Positions 1 through 5,217 of a stretch of DNA of 5,424 nt are shown here, in pieces. A program made the translations under genes and the position numbers. Below the pieces are notes generated by a model, which worked only from the letters and a program-made list of their open reading frames with translations, ran no database searches and was not told where the DNA came from. Positions within the stretch are counted from its first letter, which is position 1. Each line of letters begins with the position of its first letter. Source of the stretch: Chloroflexota bacterium (GTDB taxonomy: Bacteria; Chloroflexota; Dehalococcoidia; Lucifugimonadales; Lucifugimonadaceae); assembly GCA_009837685.1 (NCBI GenBank), contig VXTA01000030.1:1-5424 (forward strand), written 5' to 3'.

Positions 1-35
1 CTTAATCCCGATATCCCAACGGAAAGCTCCCTCAA

Positions 36-701
36 TTGGCATCCGCATCCGCCACATACGAAATCAAGAGCGAACACGGCGAAGTCATAAACACTTCGAC
101 CGGACTGAGCAACAAAAAGCTGCTCATGTGGGCCTTCCTGGGATCCGACGTGATGTTCTTCGGGTCCTTCATTGCCACCTTCCTTGTCTACCGCAACCGA
201 AGCCTCGTAGGGCCTTACCCGGCCGACATCCTCGACATACCCATCACGTCGGTGTCAACTTTCGTGTTGCTCATGAGTTCATTGGCGATGGTTCTCGCTC
301 TCTCATACGTCCAAGATGGGCGCAAGAAACTTGGCACCTTGTGGATCTTCGCAGTCGTAGTTCTTGGCGCCATATTCCTACTATTCCAGGTCTACGAGTT
401 CAACCACTTCGCAAAGGTTGGCCTAACACCCCGGACAAACTTATTCGGCACAACATTCTTCATCCTCACCGGCCTGCACGGCGCCCACGTGACCCTCGGT
501 GTCTTGTGGCTTATGTTCCTCGGCTTCGGCAGCATCAAAGGCACATTACGCGCCGACAACGCTATCGATCTTGAGTTGGCCGGCCTCTACTGGCACTTCG
601 TCGACATCGTCTGGATCGTAATCTTCACTGTCATATACCTGATATCCGCTCGTGACGTCGCTCCCCCAGGAAGCGTCCCTTGGGTACCCGGCGCTCACTA
701 A
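36..701 (+). CDS. ctaE: Cytochrome c oxidase (heme-copper oxidase) subunit III
   Basis: This is an inner-membrane subunit of the aa3/caa3-type terminal oxidase that reduces O2 to water. Subunit III carries no redox metal and stabilises the core of subunits I and II. The 221-residue protein shows five hydrophobic segments at about 28-51, 70-92, 100-121, 136-162 and 183-204, so it is the short five-helix form common in bacteria rather than the seven-helix mitochondrial form. Family hallmarks are FQVYEF (117-122, with the conserved helix Glu at 121), TGLHGAHV (145-152) and YWHFVDIVWI (185-194). The start is TTG with GGAAAG at 21-26, nine bases upstream. No in-frame ATG occurs before residue 31, inside the first helix, and an in-frame TAA lies at 3-5, which may also be the stop of an upstream oxidase gene. 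It heads a + strand run with subunit IV and ctaG. Function is near certain; the exact start is likely. Confidence 0.95.
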   Translation: MASASATYEIKSEHGEVINTSTGLSNKKLLMWAFLGSDVMFFGSFIATFLVYRNRSLVGPYPADILDIPITSVSTFVLLMSSLAMVLALSYVQDGRKKLGTLWIFAVVVLGAIFLLFQVYEFNHFAKVGLTPRTNLFGTTFFILTGLHGAHVTLGVLWLMFLGFGSIKGTLRADNAIDLELAGLYWHFVDIVWIVIFTVIYLISARDVAPPGSVPWVPGAH

Positions 702-742
702 GCGCAAACAAACTCGACGCTCAACAAAATCACCAAACCAAA

Positions 743-1189
743 ATGTCGAACTTCTTGAACAAGATCCTCTACCACGATGGCCGAGGCTGGTGGGATCTTC
801 CTCGTACGCAGTGGCAGGAACCCAATCCAAAAATGGAGGGGCCGCTAGGCGACGGCATCGCGCCCATCAAGCGCATCTGGGAGATCACTACTGCCGCAAA
901 CCTCCATCACGGCACCCCAGCGTTCTACGTCCTCATCGGCGCGATCCTTAGCATCATCACCATCGTCGAAGTCTGGGCGTTCGCTTGGCTCTTCCTTGGC
1001 GACCTGCTCGTCCCGTTGATGCTCGTTCTCTCCCTTGGCAAATTCGTGCTCGTCGTCGGATTCTTCATGCACCTGAAATTCGACCGCAAATATTACGCAT
1101 GGATATTCACCGCATGCATGGTGATCGGCATCGGCATATTCGTGGCGCTGCTCCTGCTTCTGAACTACGGCGGTCAAGTTCAGCAATAG
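743..1189 (+). CDS. ctaF: Cytochrome c oxidase subunit IV, prokaryotic type (COX4_pro)
   Basis: This is a small accessory membrane subunit of the caa3-type oxidase. From the ATG at 743 the protein has 148 residues: a soluble N-terminal part (1-58) followed by three hydrophobic segments at about 61-82, 86-108 and 117-140. The stretch around 99-114, which reads GKFVLVVGFFMHLKFD, is the typical signature of the family, and its position right after ctaE supports the call. The start is uncertain. The ATG at 743 has no visible Shine-Dalgarno sequence. A TTG at 680 has AGGAAG at 668-673 with six bases of spacing and would add 21 polar residues, overlapping the end of ctaE by 22 bases. I prefer the ATG because the added residues look unlike a conserved domain and ctaG also lacks a Shine-Dalgarno sequence. 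The soluble N-terminal part is rich in Trp and Pro and longer than in minimal family members. Confidence 0.88.
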   Translation: MSNFLNKILYHDGRGWWDLPRTQWQEPNPKMEGPLGDGIAPIKRIWEITTAANLHHGTPAFYVLIGAILSIITIVEVWAFAWLFLGDLLVPLMLVLSLGKFVLVVGFFMHLKFDRKYYAWIFTACMVIGIGIFVALLLLLNYGGQVQQ

Positions 1190-1212
1190 CATCCACGTTG
1201 GGTCTCCACTCA

Positions 1213-1235
1213 AGAGGCCAACGCCTGACGCCTCT
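1213..1235 (+). repeat. Inverted repeat in the ctaF-ctaG gap
   Basis: AGAGGC at 1213-1218 pairs perfectly with GCCTCT at 1230-1235 across an 11-base loop, in the 75-base gap between subunit IV and ctaG. There is no T tract after it, so it is a poor intrinsic terminator. It could be an mRNA processing or stability hairpin that sets different expression of oxidase subunits and assembly factor, or it could be chance. Confidence 0.25.
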
Positions 1236-1264
1236 ACATCACGGCTGACTATCCATCCCAGCCG

Positions 1265-2194
1265 ATGATGAATCCTTCAACCGACATCGCCAACTCATTC
1301 GGCGATTTCCTGACGGCATGGTCGCTTTCTGGACCCCAATTCATCGTCGTCGTTTTCCTCGCCGTCATCTACATCGTTGGCATGTTGCGACTCCAGATCC
1401 GCTCTGGATGGCAAGCGATACCGATTCGCAAGGTGATTTACGCCATCGCCGGATATGCCATCCTTTTCTTCGCGGTGGCAGGTCCGCCCGAAGCCTTCTC
1501 CGAAGACATGTTCTTCGCTCACATGACGCAGCACATCCTCATTGCAATGGTCGCCTCCGTGCTGCTCCTAGCAGCCACACCTATGGCTGCTTATCTCTGG
1601 GCGATGCCTGAAGCCGTACGCGTCGGACTTGCGCCATCTCTCGCTGAAAACGGATGGATCAGAAATATCAATGCAACCCTCACGAATCCCAAGTTCTCAC
1701 TACCAGCATTCGTCCTCACCCTATGGGGATGGCACATACCCGAGGCATACTCCTTAGCCGTCAGAAACGACATCGTCCACCTCGCAATGCACCTCTCGAT
1801 GTTCGCGACCTCCATACTCTTCTGGTGGCCGATCATCGGACCTCCTCCGGTCCGGTCGCAACTCACCGATCCCCAGCGCATCATCTACCTGATCCTCGTG
1901 GTAACTCCCACTGCCGTGTTGGCCGCCATCATCACGTTATCGAACTCCGTCATTTACACCACATACATAGACACACCCCATCACTTCACCTTGACTCCCA
2001 CTGAAGACCAACGCATCGGGGGTCTGTTGATGTGGATACCCGGCAACATCGTCTATCTCGCCACCCTGACAACACTCTTCCTCCGCTGGTTCGCCCAAGA
2101 AGACCGCAAAAACCGACGCTACCGTCTCGATCGCAGGCAGTTGGAAGCTACTCGTCGGCGGATCCGGGAGCTAAACGAAAAAGACTCCGATTGA
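1265..2194 (+). CDS. ctaG: Cytochrome c oxidase assembly factor CtaG (caa3_CtaG family)
   Basis: This is a polytopic inner-membrane protein needed to form active caa3-type oxidase, thought from work on the Bacillus family to act in copper-centre assembly. The 309-residue protein has about seven hydrophobic segments between 24 and 275. Histidine- and tryptophan-rich motifs typical of the family are visible: FFAHMTQHIL (83-92), WGWHIPEAY (154-162), HLAMHLSMF (172-180) followed by FWWPI, and EDQRIGGLLMWIPGN (247-261). The conserved His residues in these helices are candidate metal ligands. Residues 276-309 form a highly charged, Arg-rich and probably helical cytoplasmic tail. Two ATG codons stand in tandem at 1265 and 1268 and neither has a Shine-Dalgarno sequence, so the start may be one codon off. 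It follows subunit IV by 75 bases on the same strand. It is not the unrelated Cox11-type CtaG of proteobacteria. Confidence 0.93.
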   Translation: MMNPSTDIANSFGDFLTAWSLSGPQFIVVVFLAVIYIVGMLRLQIRSGWQAIPIRKVIYAIAGYAILFFAVAGPPEAFSEDMFFAHMTQHILIAMVASVLLLAATPMAAYLWAMPEAVRVGLAPSLAENGWIRNINATLTNPKFSLPAFVLTLWGWHIPEAYSLAVRNDIVHLAMHLSMFATSILFWWPIIGPPPVRSQLTDPQRIIYLILVVTPTAVLAAIITLSNSVIYTTYIDTPHHFTLTPTEDQRIGGLLMWIPGNIVYLATLTTLFLRWFAQEDRKNRRYRLDRRQLEATRRRIRELNEKDSD

Positions 2195-2206
2195 ACTTGG
2201 ATCCAT

Positions 2207-2215
2207 TGATAGAAT
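2207..2215 (+). promoter_or_regulatory. Probable extended -10 promoter of tRNA-Val
   Basis: TGATAGAAT matches an extended -10 element (TG, one base, then TAGAAT against TATAAT, 5 of 6). It ends 10 bases before the first base of the tRNA, so transcription would start about 4 bases upstream of the mature 5' end. No good -35 box stands at the right distance: TTGAAC at 2191-2196 leaves only 13 bases. The tRNA could instead be read through from ctaG. Confidence 0.35.
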
Positions 2216-2225
2216 CCAATCCCAC

Positions 2226-2302
2226 GGGCGGTTAGCTCAGAGGCCCAGAGCGCTTGCCTTACAAGCAAGAAGTCGGAGGTTCGAATCCTCCACCGCCCAC
2301 CA
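2226..2302 (+). tRNA. tRNA-Val (anticodon UAC), CCA encoded
   Basis: All four arms of the cloverleaf can be drawn. The acceptor stem GGGCGGT (2226-2232) pairs perfectly with ACCGCCC (2292-2298), followed by discriminator A2299 and an encoded CCA (2300-2302). The D stem is GCTC (2235-2238) with GAGC (2248-2251), and the D loop contains the GG pair. The anticodon stem CTTGC (2253-2257) pairs with GCAAG (2265-2269). The seven-base loop CTTACAA places TAC at 2260-2262, which reads GUA and other Val codons. The T stem GGAGG (2275-2279) pairs with CCTCC (2287-2291) around TTCGAAT. The variable loop has five bases. It lies 31 bases after ctaG on the same strand. There is no disrupted copy of its 3' end nearby, hence no sign of use as an integration site. 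Confidence 0.97.
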
Positions 2303-2336
2303 GCCTCAACGGCCTGCAACTACGGATTCAGCACTC

Positions 2337-2579
2337 ATGTCTCTTCGATCCGTCATCGGTAACACGTCGTACGCACGCGGCGACCCTCATCCGACTTATA
2401 GAGTCCTCCACGACCAAGCCGAAGTCGAGGAATCAGACAACAATAAGGAGGGGGAAGGCGGTTGTTGCGGTTGCTTCACAATTCTCATTCTCATACTGGG
2501 CGCAATCGCCATCGCATGGTGGCTCGGATGGCTAAAATCATTCTGGAGTTGGGCGACCGATATGATCTGCGAAATGTGA
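2337..2579 (+). CDS. Small single-pass membrane protein of unknown function
   Basis: I do not recognise this 80-residue protein. Residues 1-42 are polar and end in an acidic stretch rich in Glu, Asp and Asn. A cysteine cluster CCGC (43-46) follows, just before one hydrophobic helix (about 47-65). A Trp-rich, probably amphipathic C-terminus contains five Trp between 61 and 72. A real helix with a Cys cluster at the membrane edge and an unbiased polar head argue for a true gene rather than chance. Against this, the ATG has no Shine-Dalgarno sequence and no homologue is known to me. There is no other in-frame ATG before residue 76. It starts 34 bases after the tRNA with no terminator visible between them, so it may share the tRNA transcript. 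It converges on the tetR gene, stop to stop with 49 bases between. The cysteines could bind metal or be lipid- or disulfide-linked; this is inference only. Confidence 0.5.
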   Translation: MSLRSVIGNTSYARGDPHPTYRVLHDQAEVEESDNNKEGEGGCCGCFTILILILGAIAIAWWLGWLKSFWSWATDMICEM

Positions 2580-2628
2580 GCCTAAACGACACCGATCTTG
2601 CGGCGATTGGCACCGACTCGCCTGTTCA

Positions 2629-3225
2629 TCACTCTGGGCCTACCCGCCAAGATTCCACAACCGCGATTGAAATCGCGCACAAACGATTGATATCCTCCAG
2701 AGGTGCTCCTCCTTTAACCGTGACGTAAAGACACATCAACATCTCGTAGGCCAAATCTGCCAAACTTTCCACGTCTCCCGCTAATCTGCCCTGCGTAGCA
2801 TCCCGTTCCAACGCGCTGCGAAACGCACCACGCACCCGCTCTCGGTATCTATCCGCGCGCTCAACCAGTTCCGGCTCGGAACGACCAAATTCGATCATCG
2901 AATTCACTACCAAGCATCCCATCTCTGCTCGTTCCGGTTGCTTTGCCACAATCCCAGCGAAAGTCCGGAAGAAGTTGGCCACCCCGGTTATTCCTCCGTC
3001 GTCAACGCGACCGAAGATCACATTGATCCGACTCTCAAGATAGAAGTCAATCGCCTCGTACAGCATCTCCTGCTTCGAACCGAACGCCGAGTACAACCTC
3101 GCGCGCGCCAGACCGGTTGCAGACTCAAGATCCGCGATGCCAGTCGCCTCGTACCCGTCCGACCAGAACTGATCGCAGATACTCGCGATCGCCTCTTTAG
3201 TATCGAACTCCCTCGGTCTCGGCAT
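2629..3225 (-). CDS. TetR/AcrR-family transcriptional regulator
   Basis: This is a cytoplasmic DNA-binding protein, probably a ligand-released repressor. The 198 residues match the usual TetR size. The N-terminal helix-turn-helix domain spans about 9-55, opening with the common MPRPREFD sequence. The recognition-helix region GLARARLYSAF (38-48) is followed by GSKQEML, the usual end of this domain. The C-terminal ligand and dimer domain (about 75-190) carries MGCLVVNSMIEF (102-113), a Gly-Cys-Leu-x-x-Asn motif found in many TetR proteins of this subtype. The ligand cannot be read from sequence. The start ATG is the natural one for the domain, and no clear Shine-Dalgarno sequence precedes it. 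It is divergent from the SRPBCC gene, with 103 bases between start codons. That gap contains two TetR-like palindromes, so autoregulation and control of the neighbour are likely. Confidence 0.93.
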   Translation of the reverse strand: MPRPREFDTKEAIASICDQFWSDGYEATGIADLESATGLARARLYSAFGSKQEMLYEAIDFYLESRINVIFGRVDDGGITGVANFFRTFAGIVAKQPERAEMGCLVVNSMIEFGRSEPELVERADRYRERVRGAFRSALERDATQGRLAGDVESLADLAYEMLMCLYVTVKGGAPLEDINRLCAISIAVVESWRVGPE

Positions 3226-3244
3226 GACTGCATCGTACCATCAG

Positions 3245-3261
3245 GTCAACCCATTGTTGAC
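3245..3261. repeat. Inverted repeat GTCAAC-N5-GTTGAC
   Basis: GTCAAC at 3245-3250 is mirrored by GTTGAC at 3256-3261 around the five bases CCATT. The right arm overlaps the -35 box of the SRPBCC promoter, and the element lies in the tetR 5' leader. It differs in sequence from the TetR-like palindromes beside it. It may bind a second regulator, may form a hairpin in the tetR leader, or may be chance. Confidence 0.3.
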
Positions 3262-3272
3262 AGATCGGTAAT
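3257..3272. promoter_or_regulatory. Second, degenerate copy of the TetR-like operator
   Basis: This 16-base block agrees with the strong palindrome at 3287-3302 in 12 of 16 positions. It keeps the central GAT and the right half GGTAA, but its left half is degenerate because it is shared with the TTGACA -35 box. Its centre is 30 bp from that of the strong copy, about three helix turns, so two repressor dimers would sit on the same face. The right arm of this copy (ATCGGTAA, 3264-3271) and the left arm of the strong one (TTACCGAT, 3288-3295) also form a perfect 8-bp inverted repeat with a 16-base spacer. Confidence 0.5.
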
Positions 3273-3286
3273 GAATAATCCATAAT
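3257..3286 (+). promoter_or_regulatory. Sigma70-type promoter of the SRPBCC gene
   Basis: A perfect -35 box TTGACA lies at 3257-3262. After 18 bases comes CATAAT at 3281-3286 (5 of 6 to TATAAT). Transcription would start near 3293, leaving a leader of about 36 bases before the ATG at 3329. One palindromic operator copy overlaps the -35 box and the other begins directly after the -10 box. A minus-strand promoter for tetR may overlap: TTTACC at 3302-3297 and GATTAT at 3280-3275 with 16 bases between, but that match is weak. Confidence 0.65.
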
Positions 3287-3302
3287 TTTACCGATTGGTA
3301 AA
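3287..3302. promoter_or_regulatory. Probable TetR-family operator (strong palindrome)
   Basis: TTTACCGATTGGTAAA has perfect 6-bp arms TTTACC and GGTAAA around the four bases GATT. Length and form are typical for TetR-family operators, and it lies between a tetR gene and its divergent neighbour. It covers the predicted start of transcription of the SRPBCC gene (near 3293), so a bound repressor would block initiation. It also overlaps the possible -35 box of tetR. Binding by the adjacent regulator is inferred from position. Confidence 0.7.
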
Positions 3303-3313
3303 CAACATCGCTG

Positions 3314-3318
3314 AAGGA
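3314..3318 (+). promoter_or_regulatory. Ribosome binding site of the SRPBCC gene
   Basis: AAGGA stands 10 bases before the ATG at 3329. It fixes this start and is the clearest Shine-Dalgarno sequence in front of any ATG start in the window; most other genes here lack one. Confidence 0.65.
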
Positions 3319-3328
3319 CACAAACTCT

Positions 3329-3781
3329 ATGCCCGCATTCGTAGAGGCCACCGTAACCGCCAACGCTCCAAAGGAAGCCGTCTGGAGGGTGCTAGCCGAC
3401 TTCCCGAACATCGCCAACTACACTGACACCGTAAGATCCAGTCACTCCACTAGCGAAAACGACTTCGAAATCGGTGCCACCAGACATTGCGAATTGGCTC
3501 CCGCCGGGTCCGCCGACGAGACCATTACGGATATCAAGCAGGGGGAAAGTATCGTCATATCAGTTTCCGGTGCGGGTGGCGGTCCCATCAAGGAATCCAC
3601 CACTACTTTCTCGATCAGCGAGATTGATGCTGAAAGGTCTCGTCTGACGATGAGCGCCGAAATCCAACCCAAAGGCGGAATCTTTGCTGGCATCATCTCA
3701 AAAATACTTGAGCGACGCCTGCCCAAAAGAGCACATACCGTCGTCAGCGACCTGGCAACATCAGCCGAGAAAATGGCATAG
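3329..3781 (+). CDS. SRPBCC family protein (polyketide cyclase/START-like fold)
   Basis: This is a small soluble protein of 150 residues, the normal size for a single SRPBCC domain, whose helix-grip fold encloses a hydrophobic ligand cavity. The N-terminal part matches the family pattern: strand FVEATVTANAP (4-14), then KEAVWRVLADFPNIANYTDTV (15-35), the usual helix pair before the cavity. Then come GATRHCELA (49-57), alternating strands across 64-112, and a long C-terminal helix region (118-149) with KILERRLPKRAHTVVSDL, which normally covers the cavity. No signal peptide or membrane segment is seen. The ligand or reaction cannot be deduced, since the family includes lipid carriers, cyclases and proteins with no known activity. 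It is divergent from the tetR gene, has its own strong promoter with two operator copies, and converges on the aminotransferase gene with 45 bases between stops. It is probably the main target of the TetR protein. Confidence 0.85.
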   Translation: MPAFVEATVTANAPKEAVWRVLADFPNIANYTDTVRSSHSTSENDFEIGATRHCELAPAGSADETITDIKQGESIVISVSGAGGGPIKESTTTFSISEIDAERSRLTMSAEIQPKGGIFAGIISKILERRLPKRAHTVVSDLATSAEKMA

Positions 3782-3826
3782 GCGATACAGAACCGGAGCC
3801 GACCCTATCTGGGCGTTTCAGCTCTC

Positions 3827-5185
3827 TCAACTATCCCAAGCGCGCCGCAACACTCGCTCAAAGGCCTCCACGAACCCATCCAACTCCTCATACGTGTGCG
3901 CCGCCGAAACATTCCCGGCGCACTTGCTCGACAGCAGATAACCCTCGTTCATCATTCCCATGAACACCATCTCCAGCAGATCACCGTCGTTCGTTGCGTA
4001 AGAGCGATAGTCCCGCACTGCCTCTGACGTGGCCTGTATCGCAAACAACGATGTCGCGCCTGTGACGCCCATCGGGGCCTCCATCTCTGAGATCACTTCC
4101 CGCAGACGGGTTCGCAGATACTCACCTTTCTCGGACAGTTCGTCGTAAACGTCCACCGTTAGTTCTTTCAATGTCGCTACCCCCGCCGCCGCGGTCATCG
4201 GATTGCCGTTGAACGTACCGGCGTGCGCTACCTGCGGACCGCCTGCTCCGCTTGGGTCCCATAGCGACATGATGTCTTCTCGACCGCCGAATGCTCCTAC
4301 TGGCAATCCACCGCCGATCACCTTGCCGAAACACGTCAGATCAGGTGTGACCCCGTAGTACTCTTGGGCTCCGCCGCGCGAGGCTCGGAACGCTATCACT
4401 TCGTCGAAGATGAGCAGGATGCCCAATTCCGAAGTGATCCGCCGGATGCCTTCTAGAAACTCTGGTTCAGCCGGAACCATCCCGCACTGACCATTGATCG
4501 GCTCAACAATGACGGCCGCCAACTCGTCGGCGTGTTCCCGTATCACCCGCTCCGCGTTCTCGAGGTCGTTGTACGGCATGATCACGATCTCATCTGCCGA
4601 CCGCGGTGTCATCCCACGCGTCATCAAGACCGAATCCGGCGACTCGGCATCACCAGCCATTCCGACAACCGGCGTCACGCTGATTTGAACTGCGTCGTGG
4701 TTACCGTGATACGCGCCCTCGCATTTCGCCAGCATAGTCTTACCCGAAAACGCTCTGGCTGCACGGATCGCGTTCAATGTCGCCTCCGTCCCTGAGTTCA
4801 CGAACCTGATCTTGTCCACCGACGGAACCCGCTCGCACATCAACTCACCCCACTCGACGACTAAAGGCGTCGGGGCTGGGTAAGATACTCCATGCTCCAG
4901 CTGCTCTCGCAACGCATCGATCACCGCTGTATGCCGATGACCCAGGATCAACGTCGTCATGTTGTTGATGAAGTCGACTCGCTCGTTACCGTCAATATCG
5001 ACGATTTTCGAGCCTTCGGCTCGCGAAACATAGATCGGAAACGGATCCCAGAAGATCGAGTTCCTAGTATCTCCGCCCGGCAACCACCGCTTCGCTTCCT
5101 CATGCTTGGCCGACGAACCGGCGTTCAAGCCAACATAGCGCGCGCGCTCAGCACGCAACGAATCAGAAATCTCTTGCTTTGCCAT
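3827..5185 (-). CDS. Class III PLP-dependent aminotransferase (GSA aminomutase-like / beta-amino-acid type)
   Basis: This is a cytoplasmic fold-type I, class III aminotransferase of 452 residues, full length for the family. PLP sites are visible: SGTEA (131-135, phosphate binding), AYHG (158-161, aromatic stacking on the ring), FDEV (260-263, Asp261 at the pyridine nitrogen) and the Schiff-base lysine K288 in FGKVIGGGLPVGAFGG. GTFNGNP (323-329) follows. The second half resembles glutamate-1-semialdehyde aminomutase (HemL), but the N-terminus does not. It has LPGGDTRNS (35-43) and INNMTTLILGH (73-83) where HemL has PGGVNSP and a Trp-Gly-Pro block. PGG(N/D)TR is seen in beta-phenylalanine aminotransferase-type enzymes, so a beta- or other amino-acid substrate is more likely than tetrapyrrole synthesis. 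The true substrate is unknown. No Shine-Dalgarno sequence precedes the start. It lies 32 bases downstream of a sulfatase-like gene on the same strand, probably in one operon. Confidence 0.93.
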   Translation of the reverse strand: MAKQEISDSLRAERARYVGLNAGSSAKHEEAKRWLPGGDTRNSIFWDPFPIYVSRAEGSKIVDIDGNERVDFINNMTTLILGHRHTAVIDALREQLEHGVSYPAPTPLVVEWGELMCERVPSVDKIRFVNSGTEATLNAIRAARAFSGKTMLAKCEGAYHGNHDAVQISVTPVVGMAGDAESPDSVLMTRGMTPRSADEIVIMPYNDLENAERVIREHADELAAVIVEPINGQCGMVPAEPEFLEGIRRITSELGILLIFDEVIAFRASRGGAQEYYGVTPDLTCFGKVIGGGLPVGAFGGREDIMSLWDPSGAGGPQVAHAGTFNGNPMTAAAGVATLKELTVDVYDELSEKGEYLRTRLREVISEMEAPMGVTGATSLFAIQATSEAVRDYRSYATNDGDLLEMVFMGMMNEGYLLSSKCAGNVSAAHTYEELDGFVEAFERVLRRAWDS

Positions 5186-5204
5186 GCGGATATGTTAACC
5201 GCAT
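5184..5204 (-). promoter_or_regulatory. Inverted repeat covering the aminotransferase start codon
   Basis: ATGCGG (5184-5189) and CCGCAT (5199-5204) form perfect 6-bp arms around nine AT-rich bases. In the minus-strand transcript the 3' arm includes the first two bases of the AUG start codon and the bases just before it, where no Shine-Dalgarno sequence is present. It could restrict initiation unless ribosomes from the upstream gene open it, or it could be a protein-binding site. It may also be chance. Confidence 0.35.
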
Positions 5205-5217
5205 ACCCCGCTTCAAA

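Noticed and set aside
2226..2302. tRNA-Val as an integration site of a mobile element
   Set aside because: No integrase, no repeated tRNA 3' end and no shift in gene style is visible on either side within the window.
2119..2319. 66-codon minus-strand ORF containing a WRIRTSDFLLVRQAL-like stretch
   Set aside because: It is the antisense translation of the tRNA gene and the end of ctaG. Proteins with this phrase are a known false-annotation pattern at tRNA genes.
2254..2535. 93-codon plus-strand ORF with a QEVGGSNPPPPTS stretch
   Set aside because: It starts inside the tRNA and its N-terminus is the translated anticodon and T arms, another common artefact. It also overlaps the better supported 80-residue frame.
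2592..2610. CCGATC / GATTGG hairpin between the convergent small gene and tetR
   Set aside because: It has six pairs including one G-U wobble, a seven-base loop and no T tract, and it does not pair fully on the other strand. Too weak to call a terminator.
2662..2677. Palindrome CGCGATT-GA-AATCGCG
   Set aside because: It lies within the tetR coding sequence, the two-base centre is too tight for a good hairpin, and it does not resemble the operators upstream. Probably coding coincidence.
2462..2728. 88-codon plus-strand ORF after a strong Shine-Dalgarno sequence
   Set aside because: Its product has no domain-like composition and it runs antisense into the 3' end of tetR. The site is kept as a finding, but the ORF is not called as a gene.
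3782..3826. Gap between the convergent SRPBCC and aminotransferase genes
   Set aside because: I looked for a bidirectional terminator and found only a short ACCC/GGG pairing without a T tract.
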